Source of the DNA: Burkholderiales bacterium
GTDB lineage: Bacteria; Pseudomonadota; Gammaproteobacteria; Burkholderiales; UBA11063
Assembly: GCA_026461645.1 (NCBI GenBank)
Contig: JAPJMP010000053.1
Location: forward strand, 1-11,029
DNA: 11,029 nucleotides
Reading direction: 5' to 3'
Shown: piece after piece, positions 1-7,808 of the stretch
Numbering within the stretch: position 1 is the first letter of the stretch
Layout of the letters: each line of letters begins with the position of its first letter
Notes under the pieces: model-generated
What the model was told of the DNA's origin: nothing
Databases searched by the model: none
The model's input: the letters and a program-made list of their open reading frames with translations, nothing else
Translations under genes and position numbers: made by a program

Positions 1-114
1 AACTATTTACTCCAGTAAAATTAACCTATACTAAATTTTAACCAATATTTTTATAAATATGTTATTTAATTACCCACTCATTTTTTAAAAGAGCCAAAAT
101 AATAGATGCTAAAG

Positions 115-180
115 TGGTACATTTTTACGCCGGGCAATTTGACATTAATTAAAAAAAAATGGTACATTTTTATTTCGGGC
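115..180 (+). mobile_element. Orphan terminal repeats of an IS21-family element (remnant)
   Basis: Two direct repeats of 21 bp lie 45 bp apart at 115-135 and 160-180. Each begins TGGTACATTTTTA, continues with three variable bases (CGC or TTT) and ends CGGGC, so 18 of 21 positions agree. TTGACA follows each copy, after 3 nt in the first and immediately in the second. Multiple subterminal repeats of this TGGTACA...CCGG-type, coupled to a TTGACA hexamer, are characteristic of IS21-family (istA/istB) ends. No istA or istB coding sequence and no opposite end are visible, so this is a solo end left by deletion or a rearranged copy. The family assignment is from memory of the motif and not from a search. 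Confidence 0.65.
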
Positions 181-209
181 TTGACAATTCTCAGCTGATG
201 CCTTATTAT
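181..209 (+). promoter_or_regulatory. Strong sigma70-like promoter reading out of the IS21-like end
   Basis: A perfect -35 hexamer TTGACA (181-186) is followed after 17 nt by TATTAT (204-209), five of six matches to the -10 consensus. A perfect TATAAT overlaps at 207-212, but with a 20-nt spacer. Transcription would start near 216 and run right towards the repressor/nuclease operon. In IS21-family elements the promoter for istA sits at this place, so it was probably an istA promoter that now lacks its gene. Confidence 0.5.
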
Positions 210-289
210 AATACCCCAGATAATTTAAGCATAAATTTTGCAAATCTTTTTCATAAGGTGTAAAATAATAATTATGTTTAAAGGAAGTG

Positions 290-308
290 GTTGCGCAATA
301 TGTGTAAC
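290..308 (+). repeat. Short imperfect dyad / RNA hairpin in the leader region
   Basis: GTTGCGCA (290-297) and TGTGTAAC (301-308) form an imperfect dyad around ATA. As RNA, all eight positions can pair if two G-U wobbles are allowed. It lies between the IS-borne promoter and the repressor gene. It may be an operator half-site pair or just a small leader hairpin. There is no further support. Confidence 0.25.
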
Positions 309-404
309 AATCAGCAGGCTATGAACAAATAGCAAAATATGAAAGTCATATCAGTTATTGGGTTGTTTTGAGTGGAATCATAACTAAAAACCTGCTGGCA
401 CCAT

Positions 405-410
405 TATAAT
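405..410 (+). promoter_or_regulatory. -10 box of probable repressor promoter
   Basis: A perfect TATAAT lies 50 nt upstream of the ATG at 460. No good -35 hexamer is found at 16-18 nt spacing (the bases near 382-387 are a poor match), so the promoter is weak or activator-dependent. The predicted start near 416-418 falls inside the dyad at 413-432, the geometry expected for an autoregulated repressor gene. Confidence 0.45.
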
Positions 411-412
411 AC

Positions 413-432
413 TATTCACATATTCGTGAATA
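413..432. promoter_or_regulatory. Operator-like dyad, TATTCAC-N6-GTGAATA
   Basis: This is a perfect inverted repeat with 7-bp arms (413-419 and 426-432) around a 6-nt centre. It directly follows a TATAAT box and lies about 28 nt before the repressor start codon. An extra half-site GTGAAT occurs at 451-456. Position and symmetry suit binding by a dimeric HTH protein. The obvious candidate is the HTH/S24 repressor encoded just downstream, but binding is inferred. Confidence 0.5.
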
Positions 433-459
433 TAAATTAAAGTTTATTGAGTGAATCTT

Positions 460-1119
460 ATGTATAATAACATTTACCATGATATTCGTGTAGATAATCT
501 CACCAAAATCATGAAGGACAAATACGGTAGCTGGAACTCATTATGTAAAACTATTGGTAAAAGTAGTTCTTATATGAATGAAGTTATCAAGGGTATTAAG
601 CGTGAATTCACCGAAAATGTAGCTCGTGAAGTTGAAGCTAAATTACAGTTAAATCCTGGTAGTTTGGATATTAAAAATAGTGCCTTAGAAGAGCGTCGCT
701 ATGCGATGGTTAATATATACTCCCCAGTCTTATCTGCCAGAGTTGGTAACGATATTTTTTCAGAAATTCATCTAGGAGAACTATCTGTACCAATGCAATT
801 GGTAAAAGAAAAGCATTTGGATGCTGGTAAACTAGCTTGCCTCCGAGTTGAAGGCGATAGTATGGAGCAAAAAATCAATAATGGGGCTTATGTGATTATT
901 GATACATCCAAGAAAGATATTATAAACAATAAAATCTATGCTTTCAACATCAACAATGTAATTAGAGTAAAACGGCTATTTAATGCATTAGACGGCATAA
1001 TTATCCGATCAGATAATCCTACATATCCAGAAGAAAAAGTTACTTTTGAAGACATGCAAAACAATGATATGAATTTTTTTGTTGTGGGTAAAATTGAAAT
1101 CATATTTAACATGGAATAA
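460..1119 (+). CDS. HTH / S24-family (LexA/CI-like) transcriptional repressor
   Basis: This is a probable DNA-binding repressor of the phage CI / LexA-like class, 219 aa from the ATG at 460. A GTG nine bases upstream (451) would add three residues; ATG was preferred, with a weak GAG at 449-451 as ribosome site. Residues about 12-69 look like a Cro/CI-type helix-turn-helix (GKSSSYMNEVIKG, then a PGSLD ending usual in such domains). Residues about 85-219 match the S24 fold: VEGDSM carries the predicted catalytic Ser134, and IRVKRL carries Lys171. Their 37-residue spacing equals that of the LexA Ser/Lys pair. The usual Ala-Gly scissile bond is not evident; the corresponding linker has V95-G96. 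The gene is followed after 6 nt by the nuclease gene, so the two are almost certainly co-transcribed. Autoregulation through the 413-432 dyad is inferred. Confidence 0.88.
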   Translation: MYNNIYHDIRVDNLTKIMKDKYGSWNSLCKTIGKSSSYMNEVIKGIKREFTENVAREVEAKLQLNPGSLDIKNSALEERRYAMVNIYSPVLSARVGNDIFSEIHLGELSVPMQLVKEKHLDAGKLACLRVEGDSMEQKINNGAYVIIDTSKKDIINNKIYAFNINNVIRVKRLFNALDGIIIRSDNPTYPEEKVTFEDMQNNDMNFFVVGKIEIIFNME

Positions 1120-1125
1120 TACTAT

Positions 1126-2181
1126 ATGCAAAAAATAATTACTACTGATAACCTATGGCTAAAGGTACGAGAGCTAATCAATGCTGCTCGCAATAAAATC
1201 TATAGCCAAATTAATAATACTATTGTGCAAACATATTGGCATATCGGTAAATTAATAGTTGAAGAAGAGCAAAACGGTGAAAAACGTGCCAGTTATGGTC
1301 AAGCTATTATTTCATCATTGGCAAATAAATTTGCTGAAGCTGGTGAAAAGGGTTTTGGAGTTGCCAACTTAGGGCATATGCGTAATTTTTATTTACAATT
1401 TCCAAATTACGACGCACTGCGTCGGGAATTGAGCTGGACTCATTATCGTTTGTTATTAAAGGTTGCTGAGCCACAAAAGCGATCATTTTATGAGGTAGAA
1501 TGTACCAAATCAAAATGGTCTACTCGTGAACTGGATCGTCAGATTAGTTCTTTACTATACGACCGTTTAGCACTTAGTCGTGATAAAGAGGGGTTATTGA
1601 GGTTGGCGGAAGATGGAGCAGAACCTAGTCGTCCATCAGATGTGATAAAAGACCCATTTGTGCTTGAGTTTGTCGGGTTATCTGAAAATGACAAGTATTT
1701 AGAAAAAGACTTGGAGCAAGGGTTAATTGACAAACTCCAGCACTTTTTACTTGAGCTGGGGCGAGGCTTTTCGTTTGTAGCCAGACAAAAACGTATTACA
1801 TTGGATGGAGATCACTTTTACATTGATTTAGTTTTTTACCATTATGTGCTCAAATGCTTCATTCTCGTGGATTTGAAAGTAGGAAGGCTTATGCATCAAG
1901 ACATTGGGCAAATGCAAATGTATATAAACTACTATGAGCGTGAGTTAAATGTTGCTGGGGATAACCCACCAATTGGCATAATTTTGTGTGCTGACAAAAA
2001 TGAGGCTGTAGTCAAATACACAATGAATGAAGATAACAAGCAGATATTTACCAGCAAATACCAGCTAGAATTACCAACTGAGGATGAATTAAAAATTGAA
2101 TTATTACGAGAAAAAGCTGAAATATTATTGTACCAGCACTTAAATGAAGATAATCAGCTTGACGATAAAACCGATAAGTGA
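1126..2181 (+). CDS. DUF1016 / YhcG-type PD-(D/E)xK nuclease
   Basis: This is a 351-aa protein of the YhcG family (E. coli YhcG is slightly longer). Residues about 5-160 form the DUF1016 N-terminal region, with the typical YWHIGKLIVEEEQ and SWTHYRLLLKV stretches. Residues about 170-320 form the nuclease domain. FYIDLVFYHY (D234) followed by ILVDLKVG (D249, K251) gives the PD-(D/E)xK active site, and GQMQMYINYY follows as in family members. It likely cuts nucleic acid, but the substrate and physiological role of this family are not settled; members recur in restriction and defence islands. The start at 1126 is 6 nt after the repressor stop codon, with a GGA at 1113-1115 as a poor ribosome site, so translation may depend on coupling. 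Active-site residues are intact and no frameshift is seen. Confidence 0.87.
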   Translation: MQKIITTDNLWLKVRELINAARNKIYSQINNTIVQTYWHIGKLIVEEEQNGEKRASYGQAIISSLANKFAEAGEKGFGVANLGHMRNFYLQFPNYDALRRELSWTHYRLLLKVAEPQKRSFYEVECTKSKWSTRELDRQISSLLYDRLALSRDKEGLLRLAEDGAEPSRPSDVIKDPFVLEFVGLSENDKYLEKDLEQGLIDKLQHFLLELGRGFSFVARQKRITLDGDHFYIDLVFYHYVLKCFILVDLKVGRLMHQDIGQMQMYINYYERELNVAGDNPPIGIILCADKNEAVVKYTMNEDNKQIFTSKYQLELPTEDELKIELLREKAEILLYQHLNEDNQLDDKTDK

Positions 2182-2525
2182 TATGTTGGTTCTTATCAAT
2201 ATTAATCTTATTGCGAGTCAAACTACCAATTTGGTAGTTTATGTATAAATAAGTAATGTATGGTAAGGAACAATGTTTCAAAAGCAATAAAAATTTTCTG
2301 GAGGGTGTAGCCTCAAAATTCGTGATACCCCTGTATTTTTGGCATGATATGGGTATAAATTGTCCCCAGTACGTCCCTAAACATGATTACTACCTAAAAA
2401 TATCCAATAATATCAATACATTACTCACTATTGAGTGGTGTTATAGTACCCGCTCCCGATTAGTTTAAAATCAAAAAGCATCTGTTTAAAGACACAAAAC
2501 CTTTAAAAAGCTACCTTTATACGCA
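2182..2525. other. Convergent intergenic gap with palindrome, no supported gene
   Basis: These 344 bases separate the converging nuclease gene and hsdR. Besides the palindrome at 2220-2240 they hold a short inverted repeat ACTCA-CTAT-TGAGT (2423-2436) and an AT-only inverted repeat TTTAAAG / CTTTAAA (2485-2491, 2501-2507). The last of these could help stop hsdR transcription but lacks G-C pairs. A 70-codon open frame at 2256-2468 has no ribosome site and no recognisable motif, and I do not call it. Confidence 0.5.
2220..2240 (+). terminator. Palindrome, possible terminator of the repressor-nuclease operon
   Basis: The arms AAACTACC (2220-2227) and GGTAGTTT (2233-2240) pair perfectly around AATTT, giving an 8-bp stem 39 nt past the nuclease stop codon. 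The 3' arm ends in TTT, but the following bases (ATGTATAAAT) are not a proper T tract, so termination would be weak. The sequence is symmetric over 21 bp and could equally be a protein-binding operator. Confidence 0.4.
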
Positions 2526-5500
2526 TTAATCAGTCAACTCATCTGCAAGTATTTCAGCTTGTTTTAACACGTTCTCTGTGGCTAATAGTTCCATATCTGG
2601 TGGGTAACCAAACTGACGAAGTGTACGTTTAACAATGATTTTTAATTTAGCACGCACGCTTTCTTTAATTGTCCAGTCAATAGAGGCATTTTCTTTAACT
2701 TTTTTCACCAAAATTATAGCTAATTCACGTAATTTGTCGTGACCCAATACATCACGAGCATTATCACTATTGGCTAAAGCATCGTAAAACGCTAATTCAT
2801 ACTCAGATAGTCCAAGTTCTTCAGCAATTTTATCGTTAGAGCGAATATTTTTTGCTAAATTAATTAACTCCTCAATTACTTGTACCGCTGTTATTAAATT
2901 ACTTTGGTATCGGTTAACAGTAAGTTGGAGCATCTCAGATAACTTTTTACTTTGGATGATGTTTTTCTTTTCACGAGTCTTTATTTCATCGCTTAACAGT
3001 TTTTTTAATAATTCTAGGGCTAAGTTTTTATGTTCTAATGCTTTTAATTCATCAAGAAAATCATCAGATAGTATTGATACTTCTGGTTTCTTGATTCCTG
3101 CAGCATCAAAAATATCTACAACTTTATCTGCTACAATAGCATTGTCTATTAATTGTTTGATGGCAGAATTCAATTCATATCTATTATTATTTACACTATC
3201 AGCAAATTTATTTAACCTGGCTTTTATTGCTTCAAAAAATGCAACTTCATCTCGCACTTGAATTGCTTGCTCACTTGGCATACTTAGTGCAAAACGTCTT
3301 GATAAAAGCATCACCTGTTTAATAAACTCTTCACGAACCTTAGGTTTAGACAAGATAAACTCACAAATAGCTAGGATAATTTTCAACTTCTCATGGGTGC
3401 TAACAGCAAAATAACTACTATAATCAAAGTCATGTACAATATTGCGCACGATCTCTAATTTTTCAAACATTAGACTAATTGCATCAACCTGATTCTCAGT
3501 TGGACTACCATTACCGCCACTCTGGGTATATGTTTGTAATGCCTGTTTTAAATTATTTGCAATACCTATGTAATCAACAATTAAACCACCTGGTTTATCA
3601 GCAAATACTCTATTAACTCTTGCAATTGCTTGCATTAAATTATGACCTTGCATTGGCTTATCAATATACATAGTGTGCATTGACGGCACATCAAAACCAG
3701 TTAGCCACATATCCCTAACAATTACAATTTCTAACTCGTCATCAATATCTTTAAATCTCTCACCTAAATATTTACGTTCGTCTTTAGTTGTCTTGTGTAT
3801 TTGCCATTCTAGTGGATCAGATGAATTTGACGTCATTACCACCTTAATCTTACCTCTAGTTTTATCTTCACTGTGCCAGTTCGAACGGAGCTTTATAATT
3901 TCATCATATAATGCAACAGCAATGCGTCTGCTCATGCAAACTATCATTACTTTTCCGTTCAAAACTTGTTGTCTTGCTTCAAAATGATTGACTATGTCAT
4001 TTGCTATAGTCATCAATCTCTCAGGATGTCCAATAATGGATTCCATTCTAGCCCATTTTGCCTTGCTTTTATTAGCAATAGCAATGCTTTCATCTGTTTC
4101 CGATATTAAATCTATTTCATCATCAATTTCATTTATTACATCTTCGTTAAGTTTTAGCTTAACCAAGCGTGATTCATAATAGATTTTGACTGTTGCACCG
4201 TCTTCCACTGCTCTAGCAATGTCGTAAACATCTACATATTCACCAAATACCGCCTTAGTTGATATGTCATTACTATCAATTGGAGTACCTGTAAACCCTA
4301 TAAATGAAGCATTAGGTAACGCATCTCGTAAATATTTGGCAAATCCGTAACTTACCTCCATACCAGTACCAGTATCTCGATATTTAGCTTTAAATCCATA
4401 TTGGCTACGATGTGCTTCATCGGCAACAACCACTATGTTATCTCGTGTAGATAAACACTCAAAATTAGCATCAATATCTGGGGAGAATTTTTGAATAGTG
4501 GTAAAAATAACTCCACCACCCGCAACACGCAATAAATCTTTTAAATGGGCTGAAGAATTAGCTTGAATTGGGGTTTGACGCAATATATCCAAACAATTAG
4601 AGAACGTATCAAATAATTGGTCATCTAAATCATTACGATCGGTGAGTATTACAATTGTTGGGTTCTTTAATTCAGGAGATAAAATAACTTTGCCACTATA
4701 AAATACCATAGATAATGATTTGCCAGAACCTTGCGTATGCCAAATAACTCCTGCCTTATGACTTCCATTTGTTGCTGTAATTGTGGAACTCAGTGCTTTG
4801 TTGACAGCGTAATATTGATGATAAGCAGCTATTTTTTTGATTATACGGATGTTGGGTAAGCCTGTTTTTATATCTGTGGTTTTAATGGTCTCAAAAACAG
4901 TGAAATGCCTTATCATGTCTAGTAATACAGATGGATTCAATAATCCATGAACTAACGTTTCTATTTGTGGAACTAAGCTACTGTCTTCAACGATTACGTC
5001 TTGAGTACGCCAAGCAACAAAACGTGCAAAATCAGCACTTAAGCTACCTACTTTAGCATCCAATCCATCAGAGGCTATTAAGAAACAATTAAAATGAAAT
5101 AAATTAGGGATAGCTTGCTTATAAGTTTGTAATTGAGAATATGCTTTGTAAACAGTTGCCTGCTCATCGTTGGGGTTTTTTAGTTCAATTACTACTAAAG
5201 GTATACCGTTTACCAATAATACCACATCTGGACGTTTTCTAATATTTCTATTAATAACTGTAAATTGATTTGTGACAATGAATTCATTGCTATATGGATT
5301 ATTAAAATCAATCAGTTTAACATACTCACTACGCAATCCATTTTTTGTACTATACTCAATATTCACCCCTTCAGTTAACATCTTATGCGCAGTTTGATTT
5401 GCAAATAACAATTCATCAGCATTAAAAGCTGTTAATTTTTGACAAACTTGTTCTAATTTATCAAGTGGAATATGTGGATTAAGTTTCGTAACAGTAGCAC

Positions 5501-5633
5501 GTAAGCTATCTAAAAATATAACATTATCAAGATTAGACCTAGCTTCCTCTTGTTGTTCAGGGGTGATATAATCATATTTTTGTTGGACTAGCAACTCAAC
5601 GGTCAATTTTTCTATATCGGATTCAAAAATCAT
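2526..5633 (-). CDS. hsdR: Type I restriction enzyme, R (endonuclease/translocase) subunit
   Basis: HsdR translocates DNA with ATP and cuts it when the complex is bound at an unmethylated site. The 1035-aa length is normal. Order: HSDR_N nuclease domain (about 5-190) with RPDVV (D136) and VVIELK (E150, K152) forming the PD-ExK site; helicase part with Walker A GSGKS (302-306), DEAH box (405-408) and TGTP motif (448-451); second RecA-like lobe with motif VI QAIARVNR (668-675); C-terminal helical DUF3387-like region (about 695-1030). All key residues are present, so it should be active. It starts with ATG inside the ATGA overlap with the upstream gene and has a good AAGGAAG ribosome site. It is the last gene of the operon and no clear terminator follows. 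Confidence 0.96.
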   Translation of the reverse strand: MIFESDIEKLTVELLVQQKYDYITPEQQEEARSNLDNVIFLDSLRATVTKLNPHIPLDKLEQVCQKLTAFNADELLFANQTAHKMLTEGVNIEYSTKNGLRSEYVKLIDFNNPYSNEFIVTNQFTVINRNIRKRPDVVLLVNGIPLVVIELKNPNDEQATVYKAYSQLQTYKQAIPNLFHFNCFLIASDGLDAKVGSLSADFARFVAWRTQDVIVEDSSLVPQIETLVHGLLNPSVLLDMIRHFTVFETIKTTDIKTGLPNIRIIKKIAAYHQYYAVNKALSSTITATNGSHKAGVIWHTQGSGKSLSMVFYSGKVILSPELKNPTIVILTDRNDLDDQLFDTFSNCLDILRQTPIQANSSAHLKDLLRVAGGGVIFTTIQKFSPDIDANFECLSTRDNIVVVADEAHRSQYGFKAKYRDTGTGMEVSYGFAKYLRDALPNASFIGFTGTPIDSNDISTKAVFGEYVDVYDIARAVEDGATVKIYYESRLVKLKLNEDVINEIDDEIDLISETDESIAIANKSKAKWARMESIIGHPERLMTIANDIVNHFEARQQVLNGKVMIVCMSRRIAVALYDEIIKLRSNWHSEDKTRGKIKVVMTSNSSDPLEWQIHKTTKDERKYLGERFKDIDDELEIVIVRDMWLTGFDVPSMHTMYIDKPMQGHNLMQAIARVNRVFADKPGGLIVDYIGIANNLKQALQTYTQSGGNGSPTENQVDAISLMFEKLEIVRNIVHDFDYSSYFAVSTHEKLKIILAICEFILSKPKVREEFIKQVMLLSRRFALSMPSEQAIQVRDEVAFFEAIKARLNKFADSVNNNRYELNSAIKQLIDNAIVADKVVDIFDAAGIKKPEVSILSDDFLDELKALEHKNLALELLKKLLSDEIKTREKKNIIQSKKLSEMLQLTVNRYQSNLITAVQVIEELINLAKNIRSNDKIAEELGLSEYELAFYDALANSDNARDVLGHDKLRELAIILVKKVKENASIDWTIKESVRAKLKIIVKRTLRQFGYPPDMELLATENVLKQAEILADELTD

Positions 5634-6610
5634 ATTACTTCCTTGTTAAGTAATTTTGCCTGATCTGCTGAATAGTTGAATTCTTTTAAAAACAAATAAC
5701 ATTCTTGAGAATAATAATGTTGATTTTTCTTACTTTGGTAATATTTGGGATTATTTTTTATTTTATGGTGTTTTATAATTTGGTTAGTAGGATGTAAACC
5801 TGATCTTCCTTTAGGCATGTTTAGCTTTTCTCCAAGTTCCATTGTTGTCATCCATTCAGACAGGCTTATATTCTCTTTGAGTAAGTTAACTCCCTCCACT
5901 TCACCTATTAATTTAAGTGCTGGAGCACCATCGGATTCAACAAATTTACCTTCTTTAATAAATTTTATTTGTTTTATGAGAGCTTGATCTATAATAACCG
6001 TTTTATCGGCTTGATATGGCATGTTACCAGTAGCTAAATTTAATAAAGCTACATTTTGTGGTTTTGCTTGTGCTATGTTTAAGATTAACTCTCTCCACCT
6101 CTTATTTTCCATTTCCTGCTGTTCATTCAATAAATTTTTTAGTTCTGAATATTTAATTTCCTTAGTTTGAGAATTATAACGATAATAAATCCTACCTTCT
6201 TCTATCAAATGCTTTTGGTTTGGAGATTGTTTTAATTTTTTACACATAACAGGCTTATTTATTGATTCTTTTACATATAATACAGCCAACTGTTTTTCAC
6301 TTCTTGTGGGAGTAAGTAATTCCCAATTTATTTCTGGATCAAAATGATTATTAAGTATTTCTGTTAACACCTCAGATTTAAGTCCCTCTATTGAATTACT
6401 ATTTATTCCAACCAAAGTTCTAGGGTTATCCTTAATTCCAAATATAATATAGCCACCTTTTGCGTTTGCAAATCCTGCCATTATCTTTATGTACCTTACT
6501 AGATCATCTTTATTATAGACTTCTTTGAATTCAAGAGTAGTGCTTTCTCGTTTTTTTACCCCATCATTTTTATCAAACAGTTCATCTAGCAATTTATTAT
6601 CAGATATCAT
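5630..6610 (-). CDS. Schlafen/AlbA_2-domain protein embedded in the hsd operon
   Basis: Residues about 15-160 form an AlbA_2 (Schlafen-like, putative nucleic-acid or ATP-binding) domain: ESTTLEFKE (22-30), AGFANAKGGYIIFGI (45-59) and GRIYYRYNSQTKEI (139-152) are the family hallmarks. The C-terminal half (about 170-326) is less clear. Its end, from ELGEKLNMPKG onward, resembles a winged-helix DNA-binding region, which is a guess. I place the start at the ATG at 6610 because AGGTGAG lies 4 nt before it. An upstream ATG at 6649 would add 13 residues and a 50-nt overlap with hsdS. The gene overlaps hsdS by 11 nt and hsdR by 4 nt (ATGA), so its expression is tied to the restriction genes. Genes of this kind are known as R-linked accessory ORFs in some type I loci. 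The biochemical role is unknown; regulator and RNA-targeting effector are both possible. Confidence 0.85.
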   Translation of the reverse strand: MISDNKLLDELFDKNDGVKKRESTTLEFKEVYNKDDLVRYIKIMAGFANAKGGYIIFGIKDNPRTLVGINSNSIEGLKSEVLTEILNNHFDPEINWELLTPTRSEKQLAVLYVKESINKPVMCKKLKQSPNQKHLIEEGRIYYRYNSQTKEIKYSELKNLLNEQQEMENKRWRELILNIAQAKPQNVALLNLATGNMPYQADKTVIIDQALIKQIKFIKEGKFVESDGAPALKLIGEVEGVNLLKENISLSEWMTTMELGEKLNMPKGRSGLHPTNQIIKHHKIKNNPKYYQSKKNQHYYSQECYLFLKEFNYSADQAKLLNKEVI

Positions 6611-7808
6611 ATATCTCACCTGACATAAGTTTAGGTAGAAGTAGCTCACGTAAACATTCTAATTGGTAAATTTGTATTTGATTACTTTTGAGTTTATTGA
6701 ATAATGGCTTTACTTGGTCATTAAATAATTCCATAGATTTATTCTCTGGCACCATAATGATAATATTTTTTATCATAGTTGAGTTAATTGCTTTAACAAT
6801 TGAGGATGTGCTTCCTAAAGAGTCATATTGATAATTTTTTAAGTATAAATATAGAAACTCTTTACTAAGTGGTGTATTATCATCAAATACAAAATGCGCT
6901 ATAGCCTCATTTGAAAGCATAGTTTCGGTTGTAATTCCCACACGACCGACTGTCATTTTGAAACTTAATACAACGGTATCTTTGGGAATGATAGGGATAT
7001 TAAATTTCTTTATAGCTTCAGAGGTAAGATATTCCGCTGTGTCAAATATAAATACGCCACTACTGCCTAAGTCTTTAATTGAAATCCACTTAACATCACT
7101 ATCTGATTCTGAAAACCACTGCTGTTCTTTTCTTGGGGGTGTTCTACCGATTGAAATACATGTGATTTCACCTAACCTCAACTCTCTATAATTTGTACCA
7201 ATACCATTACTATAGCATTGCTGAAAGAAAATCTCTGCTAATTGCTCAAGAGTTTTATTCTTTTCGTGCAATAGTTCTATTTTATTGTCTAAACTAGACA
7301 AAATTGACATAATTTGTTGTTGTTTTTGTAAAGGTGGAATTAATATTGACATATTATTTAACGCATTAATGGTTATAGCTTTTTGTGTAGAGCCAATAAC
7401 TATTTTAGATAACGCCCGCTTTCCATAACCAGATAAAAACCAGTAATATAGGAACCTGCTCTCAATTCCACTCCAATTTTTAAACCAAGTTAAATTACCA
7501 TCTTTAAAATAAAATACTTCATTTTTAACAACATAAGGTACACCTATAGTACCAACAGACGTAAGTAATAAGTCTCCTTGCTGAGGTACTCCATATTTGA
7601 GCTTAATTAATTCAAATTGTTCTAAACTAATAAATAGTTCTGATAGGGTACTCAGCCCAGACTGTTTTTGAATAATTTCTTTGCTTCTATAAAACGGAAT
7701 TCCTGAATGGACATATTCTCGAGCAAAAATTCTTTTACTGGATGAAATAAGTACCAAATCACCAAGTTTTTTAACTTCCCAACCGTCTGGAATAAAATTA
7801 GCCACCAT
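6600..7808 (-). CDS. hsdS: Type I restriction-modification specificity subunit
   Basis: HsdS reads the bipartite DNA target for the methylase and restriction complexes. At 402 aa it has the normal two-part layout: target-recognition domain 1 (about 5-155); a central conserved helix (about 160-197, from PPLQKQQQIMSIL through EQLAEIFFQQ) that spaces the two half-sites; domain 2 (about 205-352); and a second conserved helix (about 356-398, ending LRELLLPKLMSGEI). The two halves repeat each other: GSTQKAITINALNNM near 139-153 corresponds to GSTSSIVKAINSTM near 332-345. The target sequence cannot be predicted by eye. The start codon overlaps the hsdM stop in TAATG, which implies translational coupling. 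No inverted second hsdS copy or recombination site is seen, so specificity switching by inversion is not supported within this window. Confidence 0.94.
   Translation of the reverse strand: MVANFIPDGWEVKKLGDLVLISSSKRIFAREYVHSGIPFYRSKEIIQKQSGLSTLSELFISLEQFELIKLKYGVPQQGDLLLTSVGTIGVPYVVKNEVFYFKDGNLTWFKNWSGIESRFLYYWFLSGYGKRALSKIVIGSTQKAITINALNNMSILIPPLQKQQQIMSILSSLDNKIELLHEKNKTLEQLAEIFFQQCYSNGIGTNYRELRLGEITCISIGRTPPRKEQQWFSESDSDVKWISIKDLGSSGVFIFDTAEYLTSEAIKKFNIPIIPKDTVVLSFKMTVGRVGITTETMLSNEAIAHFVFDDNTPLSKEFLYLYLKNYQYDSLGSTSSIVKAINSTMIKNIIIMVPENKSMELFNDQVKPLFNKLKSNQIQIYQLECLRELLLPKLMSGEIYDI

Noticed and set aside
312..397. CAGCAGG and CCTGCTG as distant inverted arms upstream of the repressor gene
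   Set aside because: Only 7 bp separated by 72 nt, with no extension of pairing and no loop structure to support it.
2256..2468. 70-codon open frame on the plus strand between the nuclease gene and hsdR
   Set aside because: No ribosome site, no recognisable domain, unremarkable composition, and it runs towards hsdR without a promoter. It is probably a chance frame.
6611..6649. Upstream ATG at 6649 as start of the Schlafen-family gene
   Set aside because: It would put 13 extra residues and a 50-nt overlap inside hsdS, and the ATG at 6610 has a much better ribosome site (AGGTGAG).
6600..7808. Shufflon-type or phase-variable hsdS
   Set aside because: There is a single complete hsdS, no second specificity fragment, no recombinase and no long inverted repeats in the window.
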